The notes: generated by a model from the sequence alone, not told the origin. 64,000 bases of DNA from Prorocentrum cordatum (GCA_963575745.1 CAUYUJ010011259.1:403697-467696); one strand, 5' to 3'. Shown: positions 1-11,099, counted from the stretch's first letter. Made by a program: numbers and translations.

Positions 1-905
1 GGGCGTCGCCGCCATGCGAACTTGGCAATTGGGGCCGTCGGTGGGTCTCCCCATGGGGCCACGAACCGTGTGAGGAGTGCCCCGAAGTGGAGCGGCGCCG
101 CCATGCGAACTTTGCCATTGGGGCCTTCGGTGGGGCTCCTTCTGGGACCACGAAAGGGGTGCGCCAAAATGGGGCGGCGGCGCCATGCGAAGCCTGTCAT
201 TGGGGCCTTCGGTGGATCCTCCCATGGGACCACGAACCGTGTGAGAGGTGGAGCGCCGCCACGCGAATTTTGCCATTGGGGCCGCCAGTGGATGTCCCCA
301 CGAGGCCACAACTCGTACGAGGGGTGCGCCAAACTGGGACGGCTGCGCCGCCATGCAAACTTTGCCAGTGGGGCTTTCAGTGCAGTTTCCTTACGGGGCC
401 ACGAACAATACGAGCGTGCGCCAAATTGGAACGGCGCCGCCACTTTGCCATAGGCCGTAGGGGCCTGGAGCCACGTTTATGGGGTCACGAACCGTATGCT
501 GGATGGCCGAAAATGGGGCGGCGCCGCCGTGCGAACCATGCCATTGGAGCCTTCGGTGGATCTCCCCGTGGGGCCACGAAGGGTGTGAGGAGTGCGCCAA
601 AACGGAGCGGCACCGCCATGCGAACCTTGCCGTTGGGGCCTCCTGGGTCACGAACAGTGTTCGGGGTGCACCAAAATGAAACGGCACCGCCGAGTACACT
701 TTGCAATTGGGGCCATCGGTGGGGCCCCCTATGGGGTCACGAACCGTGCGAGAGGTGCGCCACAATGGGGCGGCGCCGGCATGCGAATTTTGCCAATTTG
801 GCCGTCGGTGGATGTCACCATGGGGCCACGAACCGTGTGAGTGGTGCGCCAAAATGGACTGGCGCCGCCATGCGAACTTTGCCAGTGGAGCCTGTTGAGC
901 CCTCT
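1..905 (+). repeat. Degenerate 90-bp tandem array (FB arm type)
   Basis: About ten units in plus orientation built around GGGGCC-TCGGTGG, ATGGGGCCACGAACCGTGTG and CATGCGAACTTTGCCA. They match the unit of the arrays at 28.7-30.2 and 30.9-32.6 kb but are more diverged. Because the unit is 90 bp, several frames stay open and give false 30-residue-repeat proteins. The 5' part of the array lies outside the window. Confidence 0.88.
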
Positions 906-1095
906 TACTGGGCCGCGAAACGTGCGAGGGGCGCGCTGAAACCTGACTGGTGCAGAGAAGGCAGAGGCAGGGATGGGAGGAGGGGCGAGGGGGAGGAGGA
1001 CAGAAGGAGGAGGAGATAATGAGGACGCGGGGCGTTGTTTTTTTTTTTTTTTTTTTTCAAAACGAGGACCTAGCACCACATGATGGTTGGGATGG
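906..1095 (+). repeat. Terminal module following the 90-bp array
   Basis: A G-rich stretch leads to GAGGACGCGGGGCG, then a T20 run (1038-1057), then AAAACGAGGACC and ATGATGGTTGGGA. The same module, without the T run, closes both arms of the palindrome at 28489-32836, so array plus module is one element type. Confidence 0.85.
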
Positions 1096-1870
1096 TATTG
1101 CAACATGAATGTTCCAGAAAATCTGCGTGCGCGCGCTCTTCCGAACTCTTTTCGAAACCCACCGGCTGTTTTTCAGCATGCCCATCAACTGCGACCAAGC
1201 GGGCCTCTCGCGCGCGCACGCCAGAATCACTTGAACACCTCTGCGCGCTTTCTTAGGGGGCACACTCCCTGCCAGAGAATACCACGCGGGCCGTTCGCGC
1301 CCGTCGGCCGCGCGCGCGCACGTCGACACCTTTCCGAAACCCTCATCACCGACGCGTGGACACCGTCATCGTCATGAGCTTGCTCGGCATCGGCGCCGTC
1401 GTTGGCCTTGCCGTCATCATCGTCACCAACATCAATCATCGTGTTTGCCCTTTGTCGACGTCGCCATGATACCGCGCCCGCCCAAGTCACCGACTCGCAC
1501 TGAAGCGCCCCCGCGCCAGCGCGGCCTGCGAGACGCGCTTGGAAGTCCCCAGTGTTCAGCGCCACCGCGGCCGCGTCGGCGGCGCCAGGCTAGTTGGCCG
1601 CTCTGCGCGCGACTTACGCGCGCTAGCGCTGCCGCAGCGACGCGCCAGTCAGCGCCAAGCAGTCATCGCATTCGCCGCCGCATGGATTGTACAAACTTTG
1701 TTGCGGGTGGGTCGGTGGGGTTATTGCGCGAGCAGTGAAGTTGTCAGCGTTAAGCCTGGCAGGGCGAAGTGCACCATATTGCACCACCTGGCTTCCACCA
1801 AATAGATTCTCCTTATCTAAAATAGCATTAGGGTCTACCCTACCGCCCCGGAATTATCTTCCCCCTTAGG
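1096..1870 (+). repeat. LR unit A (partial)
   Basis: Partial copy of the LR repeat. Shared landmarks are a GCGCGCGCTCTT block, TTTTCGAAACC, a CATCACCGACGCG block, a GATACCGCGCCCGCCCAAG block, the CGCGCCA-CTAG-TTGGCCGC block and the GCACCA-rich 3' tail. It begins right after the terminal module at 1095. No intact gene. Confidence 0.8.
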
Positions 1871-3240
1871 GATGTGCAACTTAAATACGGTTCTGGCCCG
1901 CCGTCCATCCTAAAAATGAACCCATACCATCCCAGGCGGGCCGGTATCAGCCCCGCCCTCATCCTCTCCAAAAAAGTCTATACGCGCACACTCGTTTATC
2001 AAAAGCCATCAGTTTCCCGAAATCACTTGCAACAAACGGGACGACATTCACACACGCGCCTGGTCGCGCGCGCACGCCAAAATCGTAGATTAACCCTTCG
2101 TTTTCGTAAGGATCCCAAAATCGAGCATCACGGAAACACGTGGAAAACATAGTTTCGCAACAGGGATGTTCACAAAAACATTGCGCTCGCGCTCTTGCTG
2201 GTTCATACGAAAACCATCGTGTGTTCCATGTGTTCAGAAACTGCTACAAAACAGGCAGGCCTTTCGCGCGCGGGTGTCGAAATGGTTCGAACGGCCTTGC
2301 GCGCGTACTGTCGCAAGAGAATGTTGCAAACACTGGGGCGAACTGCGCGCGCGCTCGTCGTCGCGCGCGCATGCCGAAGCCTCTCAAAAACCGCAGGTGT
2401 CGCAAGGATTTCAAAATGAGCGCCCCTAAACAACATATGGTTTTGCAACATCTGCGTTCGAAAAAAACCTGCGCGCGCGCCCTTGCGAATTCTTCAGGAA
2501 ACCATATGTTTCCAGCATTGACATCCAATTCTGTCAAATGGGCCGTTCGACGCCGCATGTTGAACTCATCCGAATGCCCTTCCGCGCGCGCCAAAGGGGC
2601 ACGATCCGTTTCAAATAGTACCACATGGCCCACTCGCGCGCGTCGGCCTTGCGCGCATGTCGAACTCCTCCAACACCTTCACCACCGACGCGAGGACATC
2701 GTCATCGTTACCGACGGGCGTGATCAGCATCGGCGCCGTCATTGGCATGGCCGTCGTCGTCGCCACCATCGCCACCATCATCCTTACTCTCGTCCTCGTG
2801 TCTACCGATGTCGGCGTCGCCATGATACCGCGCCCGCCCAAGCCACCGATTCGCAGTGAACTCGCCGTTGGGAGATGCCCATCGGTCAGCGCCACCGCGG
2901 CCGCGCCGGTCGCGCCGCACTATCTGGCCGCTCTGCGCGATAGCATGCGCGAGCCAGCGCGGCCGCAGAGATGCACCAGCCAACGCCAAGCACTCATCGC
3001 AATCGCCGTCGCAAGGGTTTTGCAAACCAAGTTGCGGGTGGGATGGGATGATTGCGCGAGCCGTGGAGTTGACAACTCATTGCGAACATGCGTGAATTTT
3101 ACCACGGAAATTGCACTACATAGATTTCACCACGTAGCTTAACCACAGCTGACACCGCAATTGAAACCACACAGATTCTCCTTTCTAAAAAGAGAATACA
3201 CTCTACCCCCCCCCCGGTTGTTATCCCCCCCTTTTCGGGT
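1871..3240 (+). repeat. LR unit B
   Basis: Full-length copy. It runs from the CCGTCCATCCTAAAAATGAA block, through alternating GCGCGCGC and ATTTCAAAATC-type blocks, to the hydrophobic open frame near 2657-2850 and the GCACCACAT tail near 3100-3180. Direct tandem neighbour of units A and C. Confidence 0.82.
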
Positions 3241-3342
3241 ATGTAAATCATATATGATTATGACCACATGTCCATCCTAAATATGATGTCGCACTATCCC
3301 CGAGGGGCCGGAATCGCCCCCCCTGAGGTTCCCTTGGGGGGG

Positions 3343-3358
3343 AAAAAAAAAAAAAAAA

Positions 3359-3389
<31 letters not shown>
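3343..3389 (+). repeat. Poly(A) tract in LR unit C
   Basis: A run of A interrupted once by C, immediately after a G7 run. The other LR units lack it at this place, so it is a local expansion or small insertion. Confidence 0.9.
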
Positions 3390-3390
<1 letters not shown>

Positions 3391-3894
3391 GCGGGGACAT
3401 GTATTGTTCTAGCATAAGACTGAGTCACGAATCCTTTGCAAAAAATGTGACGATGTGCACACGCGCGCGTCGTCGCACGCGCATGCCGAAATCCTTCAAA
3501 AACCGTTGGTGTCGGAAGGATTTCGCAATCGATGTTCCAAACAACATACAAAAACATTGGTTTCGCAACACTGGTTTGCTAAAATAGCTTACGCGCGAGC
3601 CCTTGCGAAATCTTAAGAAACCATGGGTTGTTCAAGATTTGCACAAAATGCTACCAAACGGGCTTCGCGCGCGCATGTCGAAATCTGTCGAACGCCCTTG
3701 CGCGTGTGTCGTCGCGAGAACCCTTTTTGCAAAAATTGGACGAAGTGCAGACGCGCGCGTCGCCGCGCGCGTATGCCGAAATCCTTCAAAACCCATCGGC
3801 TTCGGAGGGATTTCAAAATCGTGTGTCCAAAAAGCCTACAACAACACAAGGTTTCGCGACACGGATTTTCAACAAACGCGTGCGCGCGCGCTCT

Positions 3895-4556
3895 TGCGTC
3901 GTCGTCGTCGTCGTCGCCGTCCTCCCTCCTCCCGCGTCGTCGTCGTCGTCCCCACGTCGTCCTCTGGCTTTCTTCGTGTTCGTCGTCGTCGTCGTCGTCT
4001 TCTTTGGCGTCGTGGTCGTTTCCGCCCTCGTTGTCGTTGTGGTCATCCTTCCTCCTCCTCTCTCGTCGTCGTCGTCGTCCGTCGTCGGCGTCTCGTCGTC
4101 GTCCCTCCTATTTCGTCGCAGTCGTCGTCGTCGTCGTCGTCGTTTTCCCTCCTCCCTCGTCGTTGTCGTCGTCGGCGTCGCCGTCCTTCCTCCTTCTTCG
4201 TCGTTCGCGTCGTCGCCGTCCTCCCTCCTCCCTCGTCGTTGTCGTCGTTGTCGTCGTTGCCGCCGTCGTCCTCCCTCCTCCCTCGTCGCCGTTTTCGTTG
4301 GCGACGTCGTCGTCGTCATCGTCTTCGTCGTCGTCGTCGGCGTCGTTGTCGTCGTCGTCGTCGGCGTCGTCGTCGTCGTTGTCATCGTCGTCGTCGTCGT
4401 CGGCGTCGTCGGTGTCGTTGTCGTCGTCGGTGTCGTCGTCGTCGTGATTGTCGGCGTCGTCGAAGTCGTTGGAGACGTCGATGTCGTCGTAGTCGTTGTC
4501 GGCGGCGTCGTTGTCGTCGTTGTCGCTGTCGTCGTCGGCGTCGGCGTCGTTGCCAA
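3895..4556 (+). repeat. (CGT)n-rich trinucleotide tract
   Basis: Nearly continuous CGT with CCTCCCTC islands. It opens all three plus frames and the minus frames, which explains the long Ser, Val, Arg and Asp/Thr-rich translations here. None has globular-protein character. Confidence 0.93.
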
Positions 4557-4817
4557 GTGCCATTTGGTACCCACCGTCAAGGTCTGAAGAGGTTTTGCAA
4601 ACGCGTTCGCGTCGGTCGCGCCACCGCGTTCGCGTCGGTCGCGCCAAACTAGCTAGCCGCTGCGCGCGCGAGCATGCGCGGGCTAGCACGGCCGCAGAGA
4701 TGCACCAGCCAACACCCAGCACTCATCGCAATCGCCGTCGCAAGGGTTTGCAACCCAAGTTGCGGGTGGGTGGGTGGGATGATTGCGCGAGCAGTGGAGT
4801 TGACGATTTCAAGTTCG

Positions 4818-4901
4818 GCAAGTGAACTGCACCACATAGACTGCACCACAGTGATCCCACAACTTTGGTTACGCAACTTAGATTGCACCGCACAGCTCAC
4901 A

Positions 4902-4941
<40 letters not shown>

Positions 4942-5262
4942 ACATTTCACCACATAGATTGCCCCATGTATACGGCACCGCACACACTGCACCACATGAG
5001 CTGTGCCACGTAGCTCACATCACATATAGTGCACCACATAGCTTACATCACAATTATTGCACCAGAACACATAGATTGCCTGTGATGTGTTGCACCACAT
5101 GGGTTGACCACGCAGCTTACACCAGATATTGAACCACGTCGCTCACACCACCAGTACTGTGTAACGCAAATTGCGCCACATAGCTTACATCACATATAAT
5201 GTACCACACAAATTGCACCACCTGGACTGCACTACGTAATCTGCCATAACACACGTCTTGGG
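4818..5262 (+). repeat. GCACCACATAGATT minirepeats and (CA)n
   Basis: Irregular copies of a unit of about 14-22 bp of the type TTGCACCACATAGA, interrupted by a (CA)n run near 4903-4934. Shorter versions end the other LR units near 3100, 35215, 37610, 53895 and 54950. Confidence 0.85.
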
Positions 5263-5284
5263 GCCCACGCTGGCTAACATTGTT

Positions 5285-5868
5285 TGGGGTCCGCACAACT
5301 GACAGCCCATGATGTTTCAAGCCGGGCTGGTGCTGCCAGCATCTTCGTCCAAGCCGCGTTCCGAATCATTATCCGTTTTCTCCACGTCTGGCAACGTGAG
5401 AACGTAGGACCTCTGGGGTAGGGCAGAGGCGGATCGGTCGGGCAGCGCGGAGACCGAGAGGGGGAGAGGGGCAAACGAAGGGGAAAGAGGGGGACGGATA
5501 CATAAAGTGAGCCTTCGGGCATGGGGCCTGCCCGGCCCTTTTGTGCGCAAGGGCCCCCCGTGCGCAGGCTCAGCGAGAGGCGAGCCGTGGCGGGGCGCTG
5601 ACGCGTGGCGAGGCTCAGCGAGGCGTGGCCCACGGCCGATGGAGGAAGGAGGAGAAAAAAAAAGGATACATAGAGTGAGCCACAGGAGGCCGAGGTGCGT
5701 CGTGGCACGCCTCCTCTCGCAGGGCGACCCCCTACTCCACCCTGGGGCAGCGGCGCGTCTGCGCCCGCCCCGCGCGGGGTGGCTGTTGGCCAGGAGACCC
5801 GGGCAGCTCGGCGCGGGCCGCCCGTCGCCGAGACGCAGCGCAGCGATCTCAATGTGTCTCTAGATTTG
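5285..5868. other. No gene found; GC-rich
   Basis: No convincing coding frame. A GGATACATARAGTGAGCC motif occurs twice (about 5495 and 5675) in otherwise non-repetitive GC-rich DNA. Confidence 0.6.
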
Positions 5869-5968
5869 CAGCCTCCTCCGCCTCCTCCTCCTCCTCCTCC
5901 CTCCTCCTCCTCCTCCTCCTCCTCCTCCTCCTCCTCCTCCTCCTCCTCCTCCTCCTCCTCCTCCTCTT
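5869..5968 (+). repeat. (CTC)n tract
   Basis: Nearly pure CTC/CCT triplets with two short interruptions. The opposite strand reads as poly-Glu or poly-Arg. Confidence 0.95.
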
Positions 5969-6306
5969 CTTGCCGTTTTCTGTGCACCGTGCCCTGAGTG
6001 CACAGCTCTGCGCACCTGAAACGCTCGAACAATGGAGCCGCGCCTGGGCGCTCGCCGTCACGACTCGTGCGCGCGGCGGAAGGCACGGATTCACCGCTGC
6101 GGGCAGATTCCAGGGCGCCGATTCTGCGGTGGGCTCCTTCTGTCGGGGCGTTTGTACCTCCGAGCCGTTGCTGCTGTGAGCTCGCGCTGGTCGTGTTTAG
6201 GGTCGGGTACGTTTTGGTGTTGGGTTGATGTTGGTGATACCAGGGGCTCCTAAGAGACAGCGGCTCAAGCGAATGCTGAAATTGATGCCTGAACATTGTT
6301 CAGGCG

Positions 6307-6567
6307 TTACTTGTAGGCTTCGTCTCGTTTGCGGCGTCTTGCCGTCAACATTGAACGTCGCAACGTGAACTTGTTTTTCGATGTGCGGCAAGCTGGATCC
6401 AGCAAGCGGTCGGCCAAGGGCGGGACGTGGCCGCAGCGTGCACACTGCACTATGGCGGGTAGCGCGTGCATCGTGCCAGCAAGCCACGGAAGCGTTTGCT
6501 GGGTTTTCTTTTGGACATTGATGAGCCAGACGCGCTCCTCGTCGTCCATGTTGGAGGGGCCCTGCTC
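6307..6567 (-). pseudogene. Possible coding fragment, unrecognised
   Basis: The minus-strand frame ending at 6307 gives about 85 residues of balanced composition (segments EERVWLINVQKK, LPWLAGTMHALPAIV, CARCGHVPPLADRLLDPAC). It contains a CxxC pair and a basic C-terminus before a stop. Upstream the frame runs into GGA/GAG low-complexity sequence, so no start can be chosen. It may be a decayed exon or retroelement piece; I do not recognise the family. The rest of 5969-6590 shows nothing else. Confidence 0.22.
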
Positions 6568-6599
6568 TTCGTCTTGACCTTGGTCTAGTTTTGGCTGCG

Positions 6600-6930
6600 T
6601 CCTCCTCGTGGGAGGACAAGGAAGAAGTTCTCGCGGGCGGCGCCGCCTCGCCAGGAGGAGCAGCAGGGGCGGCAAGAGAGCCGGGAGGAGCAGGAGAGCG
6701 GGGAGCAGCAGGAGGAGGACCGAGCTTGGGGGAGGAGGCGCGGCAGGAGAGCCAGGAGGAAGAATCGAGGAGGAGTCGGGGAGGAGGAGGAGAAGGAGGA
6801 GGAGGAGGAGGAGGAGGGAGTAGAGGGTGAAACGGGGGGAGAGGGAGGGGAGAAGGAGGGGGAGGGAGCAGGGGGAGAGGGAGCCAAGGGAGATGGAGGA
6901 GGGAGAGGAGGAGGAGGAGGAGGAGGACCA
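6600..6930 (+). repeat. Purine-rich GGA/GAG tract
   Basis: About 330 bp dominated by GGAGGA and GAG on the plus strand. It explains the Pro/Ser/Leu-rich minus-strand frames. Confidence 0.9.
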
Positions 6931-7997
6931 GTGGAAGCCCAAGACGCATCAACGAGGTTGTCATAAACCCTCCCTCTGAGTTCCCTCTTCAAAGGCCCCT
7001 GCGAGAATCCCGTTTCACTGCAGGAGGTGCCCCGCTGGAAGACAAACGTCTGATAACCTTCCATCTTGCCAAATACCCTGCCCTGCGACAACAACGCCGC
7101 AAACCAACATGACTGTTCCGTCCTGACAGCCCTGACTCGTGTCATAACACCGATCCTGGGATTTCAACACCGCGAATCCTGGATCGCGCCGGGACGCAAT
7201 TCCTGGGACGCCAACCACAAGATCCGCTCCATTTGCTGAAACCGTCTGAGACGAATGCGCGCCACGCTGAGGCGAGAGCCACATTTTGAGAAGGAGCCCT
7301 CTCCATCCGCGCCATTTCCTGCAGCTCTGCGACGAGGAGGCGCGGCGTGAAGGCGAGAAAGCCACGCCTCGGAGGCCGCCCGCCCTCCGTCCTATCGAAG
7401 CCGCTGGCGGGCGTGCGGCGAGCGTGCGCGCTCGCCGAGGCGGGCGCCCGCACGCTGAGAACGGGGCCTGCCCTCCATCCGTGGAGGTTCTGCCGCACCC
7501 AATGCTCCGGGATCATGCATGGTGGGGGAGTCACCGGCGGTGACGCCCGGCCCGCCCTACCGACACGTCTAGGAGTCCTTTCACAAGGAGGAGATGGAGG
7601 AGGAGGAGGAGGAGGAGGAGGCGGGCGCCACTGGCATCCCATTCTGCAGTCCCAGGTCCCCAGCGACGCTCCGAACGACCGTGGCCGCGAACGGTGCACG
7701 CTTCGCTTGGAGCTGAGATGAGAAGGGAAGGTTGAGGCAAATAAGTGGGGAGGAGACGAGGACCTGGAAAGACGTACCGTCAACGCGCCTCGCATGGACG
7801 CGCGCCTTCCTCTAGGGTGTCCTTGTGTCCTTGCCTCTGCGGCCCGTCCTCTGCCATTGTCACTGGTCGCCCGCCGCCCAAGAAGTCTCCACTTCGGCCT
7901 CCAAGGGCCCTGCGTCCCTACAACCCGCCCTTGATAATTACACGTTCTGGCTGTAGGCCTGCGCACAGGCAGCCCCTGGAGACAGTCCCGGCTGGCC
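6931..7997. other. No gene found
   Basis: GC-rich DNA with a short (GGA)n run near 7590-7620. The overlapping open frames on both strands are compositional and share no recognisable domain. Confidence 0.55.
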
Positions 7998-8326
7998 TTA
8001 CGTCGGGCACGTCCCTCTCCAGGAGGAGCACTCCAAGATTGTCCAAAACCGTCTGTGGACGATCTTTTCCCTATTGTTGACTGTTTTCGAGCATGCTGCA
8101 AGTACACATCGTTCATTTCGAATTCTTCGAAAGTGCTTCGATTTTTTGGGGGGCCAAGATCTTTTCATTTCTAATTGAACTATCCTGGGCCTCTTCCTGG
8201 CCACTAGGGGGCCAGGAACAATTAGAAACGAGCACCATGAGAAGTGAGCACGATCAGAAAGACACGACGTGTATCTTTCACTGTTCGTCCCCAAAGCCCG
8301 CCTGCAGGAGGACGCGCCCGACCGAA
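7998..8326. mobile_element. TIR-A copy, enlarged (329 bp)
   Basis: The left end TTACGTCGGGCACGTCCC and right end GACGCGCCCGACCGAA are inverted copies of the family terminus. The inner CCAGGAGG/CCTGCAGG boxes also pair. The interior is longer than in other copies and includes an AT-rich segment with CATTTCGAATTCTTCGAAAG and an ATTGAACTATCCTGG stretch, suggesting an internal insertion. Flanks GGCTGGCC and ATCTAGCC share five of eight bases. Confidence 0.75.
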
Positions 8327-8809
8327 ATCTAGCCTCAGCAGGCCTGAGGTCGGTCTGTGGCGATCTCGTCCCCCCCCCATCGGGCCGGACGAAAGGGGGG
8401 GATTGGGAAAGGGGGGGGTACGAAATCTGCTACATGCAGCTGGTCTCGGCCCCGCCGAGGGGCCCATGCCTCGACGCGGGGCCGCCTCCGGCGCCGGGCG
8501 GCGCCGGGAAAGTCAGCCACACGCGAGCTGAGTCTCAAACCCCCCCTTTGCTATCCCCCCCTTTCGCGCCGGCCCGACCCCCGCGCCGCCTTCGGGCGGC
8601 GCCCCGGGGGGGGGGGGGGAAGGGGCGGCGCCCCCCCCCACCCCCCTCCCTTCCAGGGGGGCGGGGAGGGGGAGCGGCGCCCCCCTGGGGGGGGCAGCGC
8701 CCCTAGGGGGGAGGGGGGGGGGCGCACCCCCCCCCCCCCCCCCCAGGGGGACGAGGCGCCGAGGCCGCCCCCAGAGGACGCGTTTTGGGGGAGGGGGGCG
8801 GGCCTTCCG
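8327..8809. other. No gene; C/G homopolymer-rich DNA
   Basis: Many runs of 7-17 G or C, especially 8380-8420 and 8600-8750, between GGCGCC-rich stretches. Frames here are unreliable because homopolymer lengths may be miscalled. Confidence 0.7.
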
Positions 8810-8839
8810 TCGGGCACGGCCCTCAACAGGAGGAAAAGT
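8810..8839. mobile_element. TIR-A terminal fragment
   Basis: CTTCCGTCGGGCACGGCCCT followed by CAACAGGAGG matches only the left terminus of TIR-A. It lies just left of a complete copy, so it is a solo end or truncated element. Confidence 0.6.
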
Positions 8840-8845
8840 CTAGGC

Positions 8846-9026
8846 TTAAGTCGGGCGTGTCCCCCTACAGGGGGATCTTCGACGAAGAATAAAAGATATC
8901 AAAAAAAAATATTTCAAAAGGTCCAAAAATATTAAAAAAATAGTCCCCAGACTATTTTTGGATTTTTTTGGGGGTACTCTTTATTTTTCGTCGAACCCCT
9001 CTGTAGGGGGACAGGCCCGACTTCAT
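8846..9026. mobile_element. TIR-A copy
   Basis: Ends TTAAGTCGGGCGTGTCCCCC and GGGGGACAGGCCCGACTTCA are inverted repeats, with inner boxes TACAGGGGGA and CTGTAGGGGG. The core is AT-rich (AAAATAGTCCCCAGACTATTTT hairpin). TCTAGGC occurs on both flanks, consistent with a target duplication. Confidence 0.9.
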
Positions 9027-9027
9027 T

Positions 9028-9271
9028 CTAGGCCTCCTAGATGGGGTCGGAGCAGATGGGGTCGAAGGATCATTCCGCATCGCCGATGCATCGGCGATGC
9101 GGCTCGATGTGGAGCCCGTTGTGCTTCACGTCGACGTCGCCGATGCATCGCCCACGTCGACGATACATCGCCGGTGCATCGCCAATACATCGCCGATGCA
9201 TCGCAGATGTATCGGCGATGCGACGCGATCCTCCGACCCCATCTACTCCGACCCCATTTAGGAGGCCTCTA
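9028..9271. mobile_element. TIR-B copy
   Basis: Inverted ends of about 45 bp: CTAGGCCTCCTAGATGGGGT at the left, and the reverse complement of ACCCCATTTAGGAGGCCTCT at the right, each followed by a second GATGGGGTC box. The core is a string of GATGCATCGCC palindromes. It abuts two TIR-A sequences, so it may have inserted between or into them. Confidence 0.88.
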
Positions 9272-9405
9272 AAAATTCAAGAGCAGTCAAAAAATGGTCT
9301 GGGAACGATGGTTGTTCCTGCTATGTTTGACGGTGCGTGAGCATTTGTTGGCCATGTTTCATTTCTCGTCCAAAGTCCGCCGGTAGGAGGACAGGCCCGA
9401 CCCAA
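9272..9405. mobile_element. TIR-A copy, left end missing
   Basis: The interior (CAAAAAATGGTCTGGGAACGA, TGTTGGCCATGTTTCATTTC) and right end (CGGTAGGAGGACAGGCCCGA) match TIR-A. The expected left terminus is absent where the TIR-B element ends. Confidence 0.75.
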
Positions 9406-9575
9406 GGCTTGCTGGGGCCAGCTGCTTGCGGGCGAGGAGCGGTCTGAGGCAGACGCCTCCGCGATCGGGGGCGCCTGTCCCGAAGAGCGACTGGGAAATT
9501 CACATCCTCACCATGGCAGGTGGGGGTAGAGACTCCCCAGCCGCCCTGGGGCCGGCGCGGACAGGGTTATGCTAT

Positions 9576-9760
9576 ACCCATCGGTCGTTGAAAGTAGGTA
9601 CTTGTGAATTCCCAGATTCCAATCTACTTTAAGCGCCTTTCTACTTCAATGATCGAGTGGCTTCACCTTTCCCGTCCTCTTTCGGGGGCGGGCGGACACC
9701 CAATCTACTTTCAACGCCTTCCTACTCCATTTTTCTACCTACTTCTTCCGACCGATGGGT
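9576..9760. mobile_element. TIR-E copy
   Basis: Perfect 12-bp inverted ends ACCCATCGGTCG/CGACCGATGGGT, extended imperfectly by GTAGGTA. The interior carries CAATCTACTTT twice and a CGTCCTCTTTCGGGGGCGGG block. ATGCT follows or precedes both ends, a possible short target duplication. A second copy is at 45227-45405. Confidence 0.85.
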
Positions 9761-11099
9761 ATGCTGAACCACTCTTCGCCCGCTGAAGTTGAGATCGCCT
9801 CGGCGGGGGAGCCGTCCGTGTGCAGCCCCAAGGTTTCTCCTGGCAGGGGAGGCCGGGGAGGCCTCTGGGGAGTCGAAGAGAGTCGGCCCCACGAGAGGAG
9901 AGGGCGCAGCACGGGAAGGCGGGCGACCTTCGTCCACGGCACGTGAGGTCCAAGCAGGGTACACATGTCAGAGCGGTGCCCGACGAGGCATTCATTGGAA
10001 GGGGCCGCTGAGATGTTGTCCAGGGGAGCACAGCCAGACTGCGCAAAAGAATCGGCACGCATTCCCTGCCGCCGTCGAGGGGCGTTGCCGACATCCGATT
10101 GTGCGCGGGTGGCTGCCGCGAGGCCCAGGCGATGACGTTGAGCTCGAGGTTCGAATGATGACTTGTCTGAATAAGGCGGGGACATGTCCAATGTCAAGCT
10201 CAATGCAGAGTAATCGAGTTCGGGTCGGGCGCGATCGAGTTGTGCACGTGTTTTGTTGACAGAGCGCCGAGGCTTGGTCTACGCCCCGCTGGAGGAGATA
10301 TACGGGGAGGAGGTGCTCGGCTTTCCCCAGCTCGATGCGCTGCTGCCACGGAGGAGGAGCGGCAGCAAGACGAGCAACATGGAGGAGGAGGAGGAGGAGG
10401 AGGAGGAGGTGGAGGGTGGAGGAAGGAAGTTGTTCAGGTGGCCAGCGAGAGGAACGATGTGAGGTGCGAGGCAGGAGCTGGACTCGAGCGGCCCGAGAGA
10501 GGGCAGCAGCGAGAGGGGCGCAACGCAGCCGAGCCCGAGGCGCGCCCGAGCGGCGCGTTTGCTCGGAGAGCCGCAGAGCCGCGCTCGGGGCCCTCGATCG
10601 GGCGCGCTCCGCCGTGCCCGTGCCCTGTGTTCTGCCTCGTGCCCCGCCTCCGCCTCCGCCTCCGGTGCTCGCCTGGGCGCCGCGTCCCGGCATCCCCCCC
10701 CGTGCTTCGTCCTGAGCGTGTGCCCTCGAGGCCGGGCAGCTTGTCGGGGGGCGGCAGATGCTGCTGCAGCAGGGGCAGCACCGGTCAGACGGCATGCACC
10801 CCCCGGGCCGAGCCGAGCCGAGCGGCTCTCCTGCCTCTTTCTCTTCCCTCCTCCGCGTTCTGCCTCTCCTCGTCCTCCCATCCCTCGCCTCCCAATTTGC
10901 ACCCCTTCCTCGTCCACCTCCCTGCCCATCTCCCCCTCGTCCGTCGCAGCGTCTCCCAGCAGCCCGTGCTGCCTGGACAGACAGGGGGGGAGAGGAGGGG
11001 GGAAGAGCAAGCACGGAAGACGAGCGCGCAGGCGGGAAGCCAGGGCCGGCGGGACAGGGCAAGCGGGCGGGCAGGCGGGTCGGCGGAGGCTAAGTCAGT
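9761..11099. other. No gene found
   Basis: GC-rich, with a (GAG)n run at 10381-10412. Long frames on both strands are Arg/Pro/Ala-rich and mutually overlapping. No domain was recognised. Confidence 0.55.

Larger units (their letters stand above)
3241..5284 (+). repeat. LR unit C with internal (CGT)n expansion
   Basis: Same block order as unit B, but the centre (3895-4556) is replaced or expanded by CGT/TCC repeats. The unit resumes at GCGTTCGCGTCGGTCGCGCC and ends in GCACCACATAG repeats, closing with GGCCCACGCTGGCTAACA at 5263-5280. The same ending occurs at about 55137, which marks the 3' boundary of the LR block. Confidence 0.82.
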
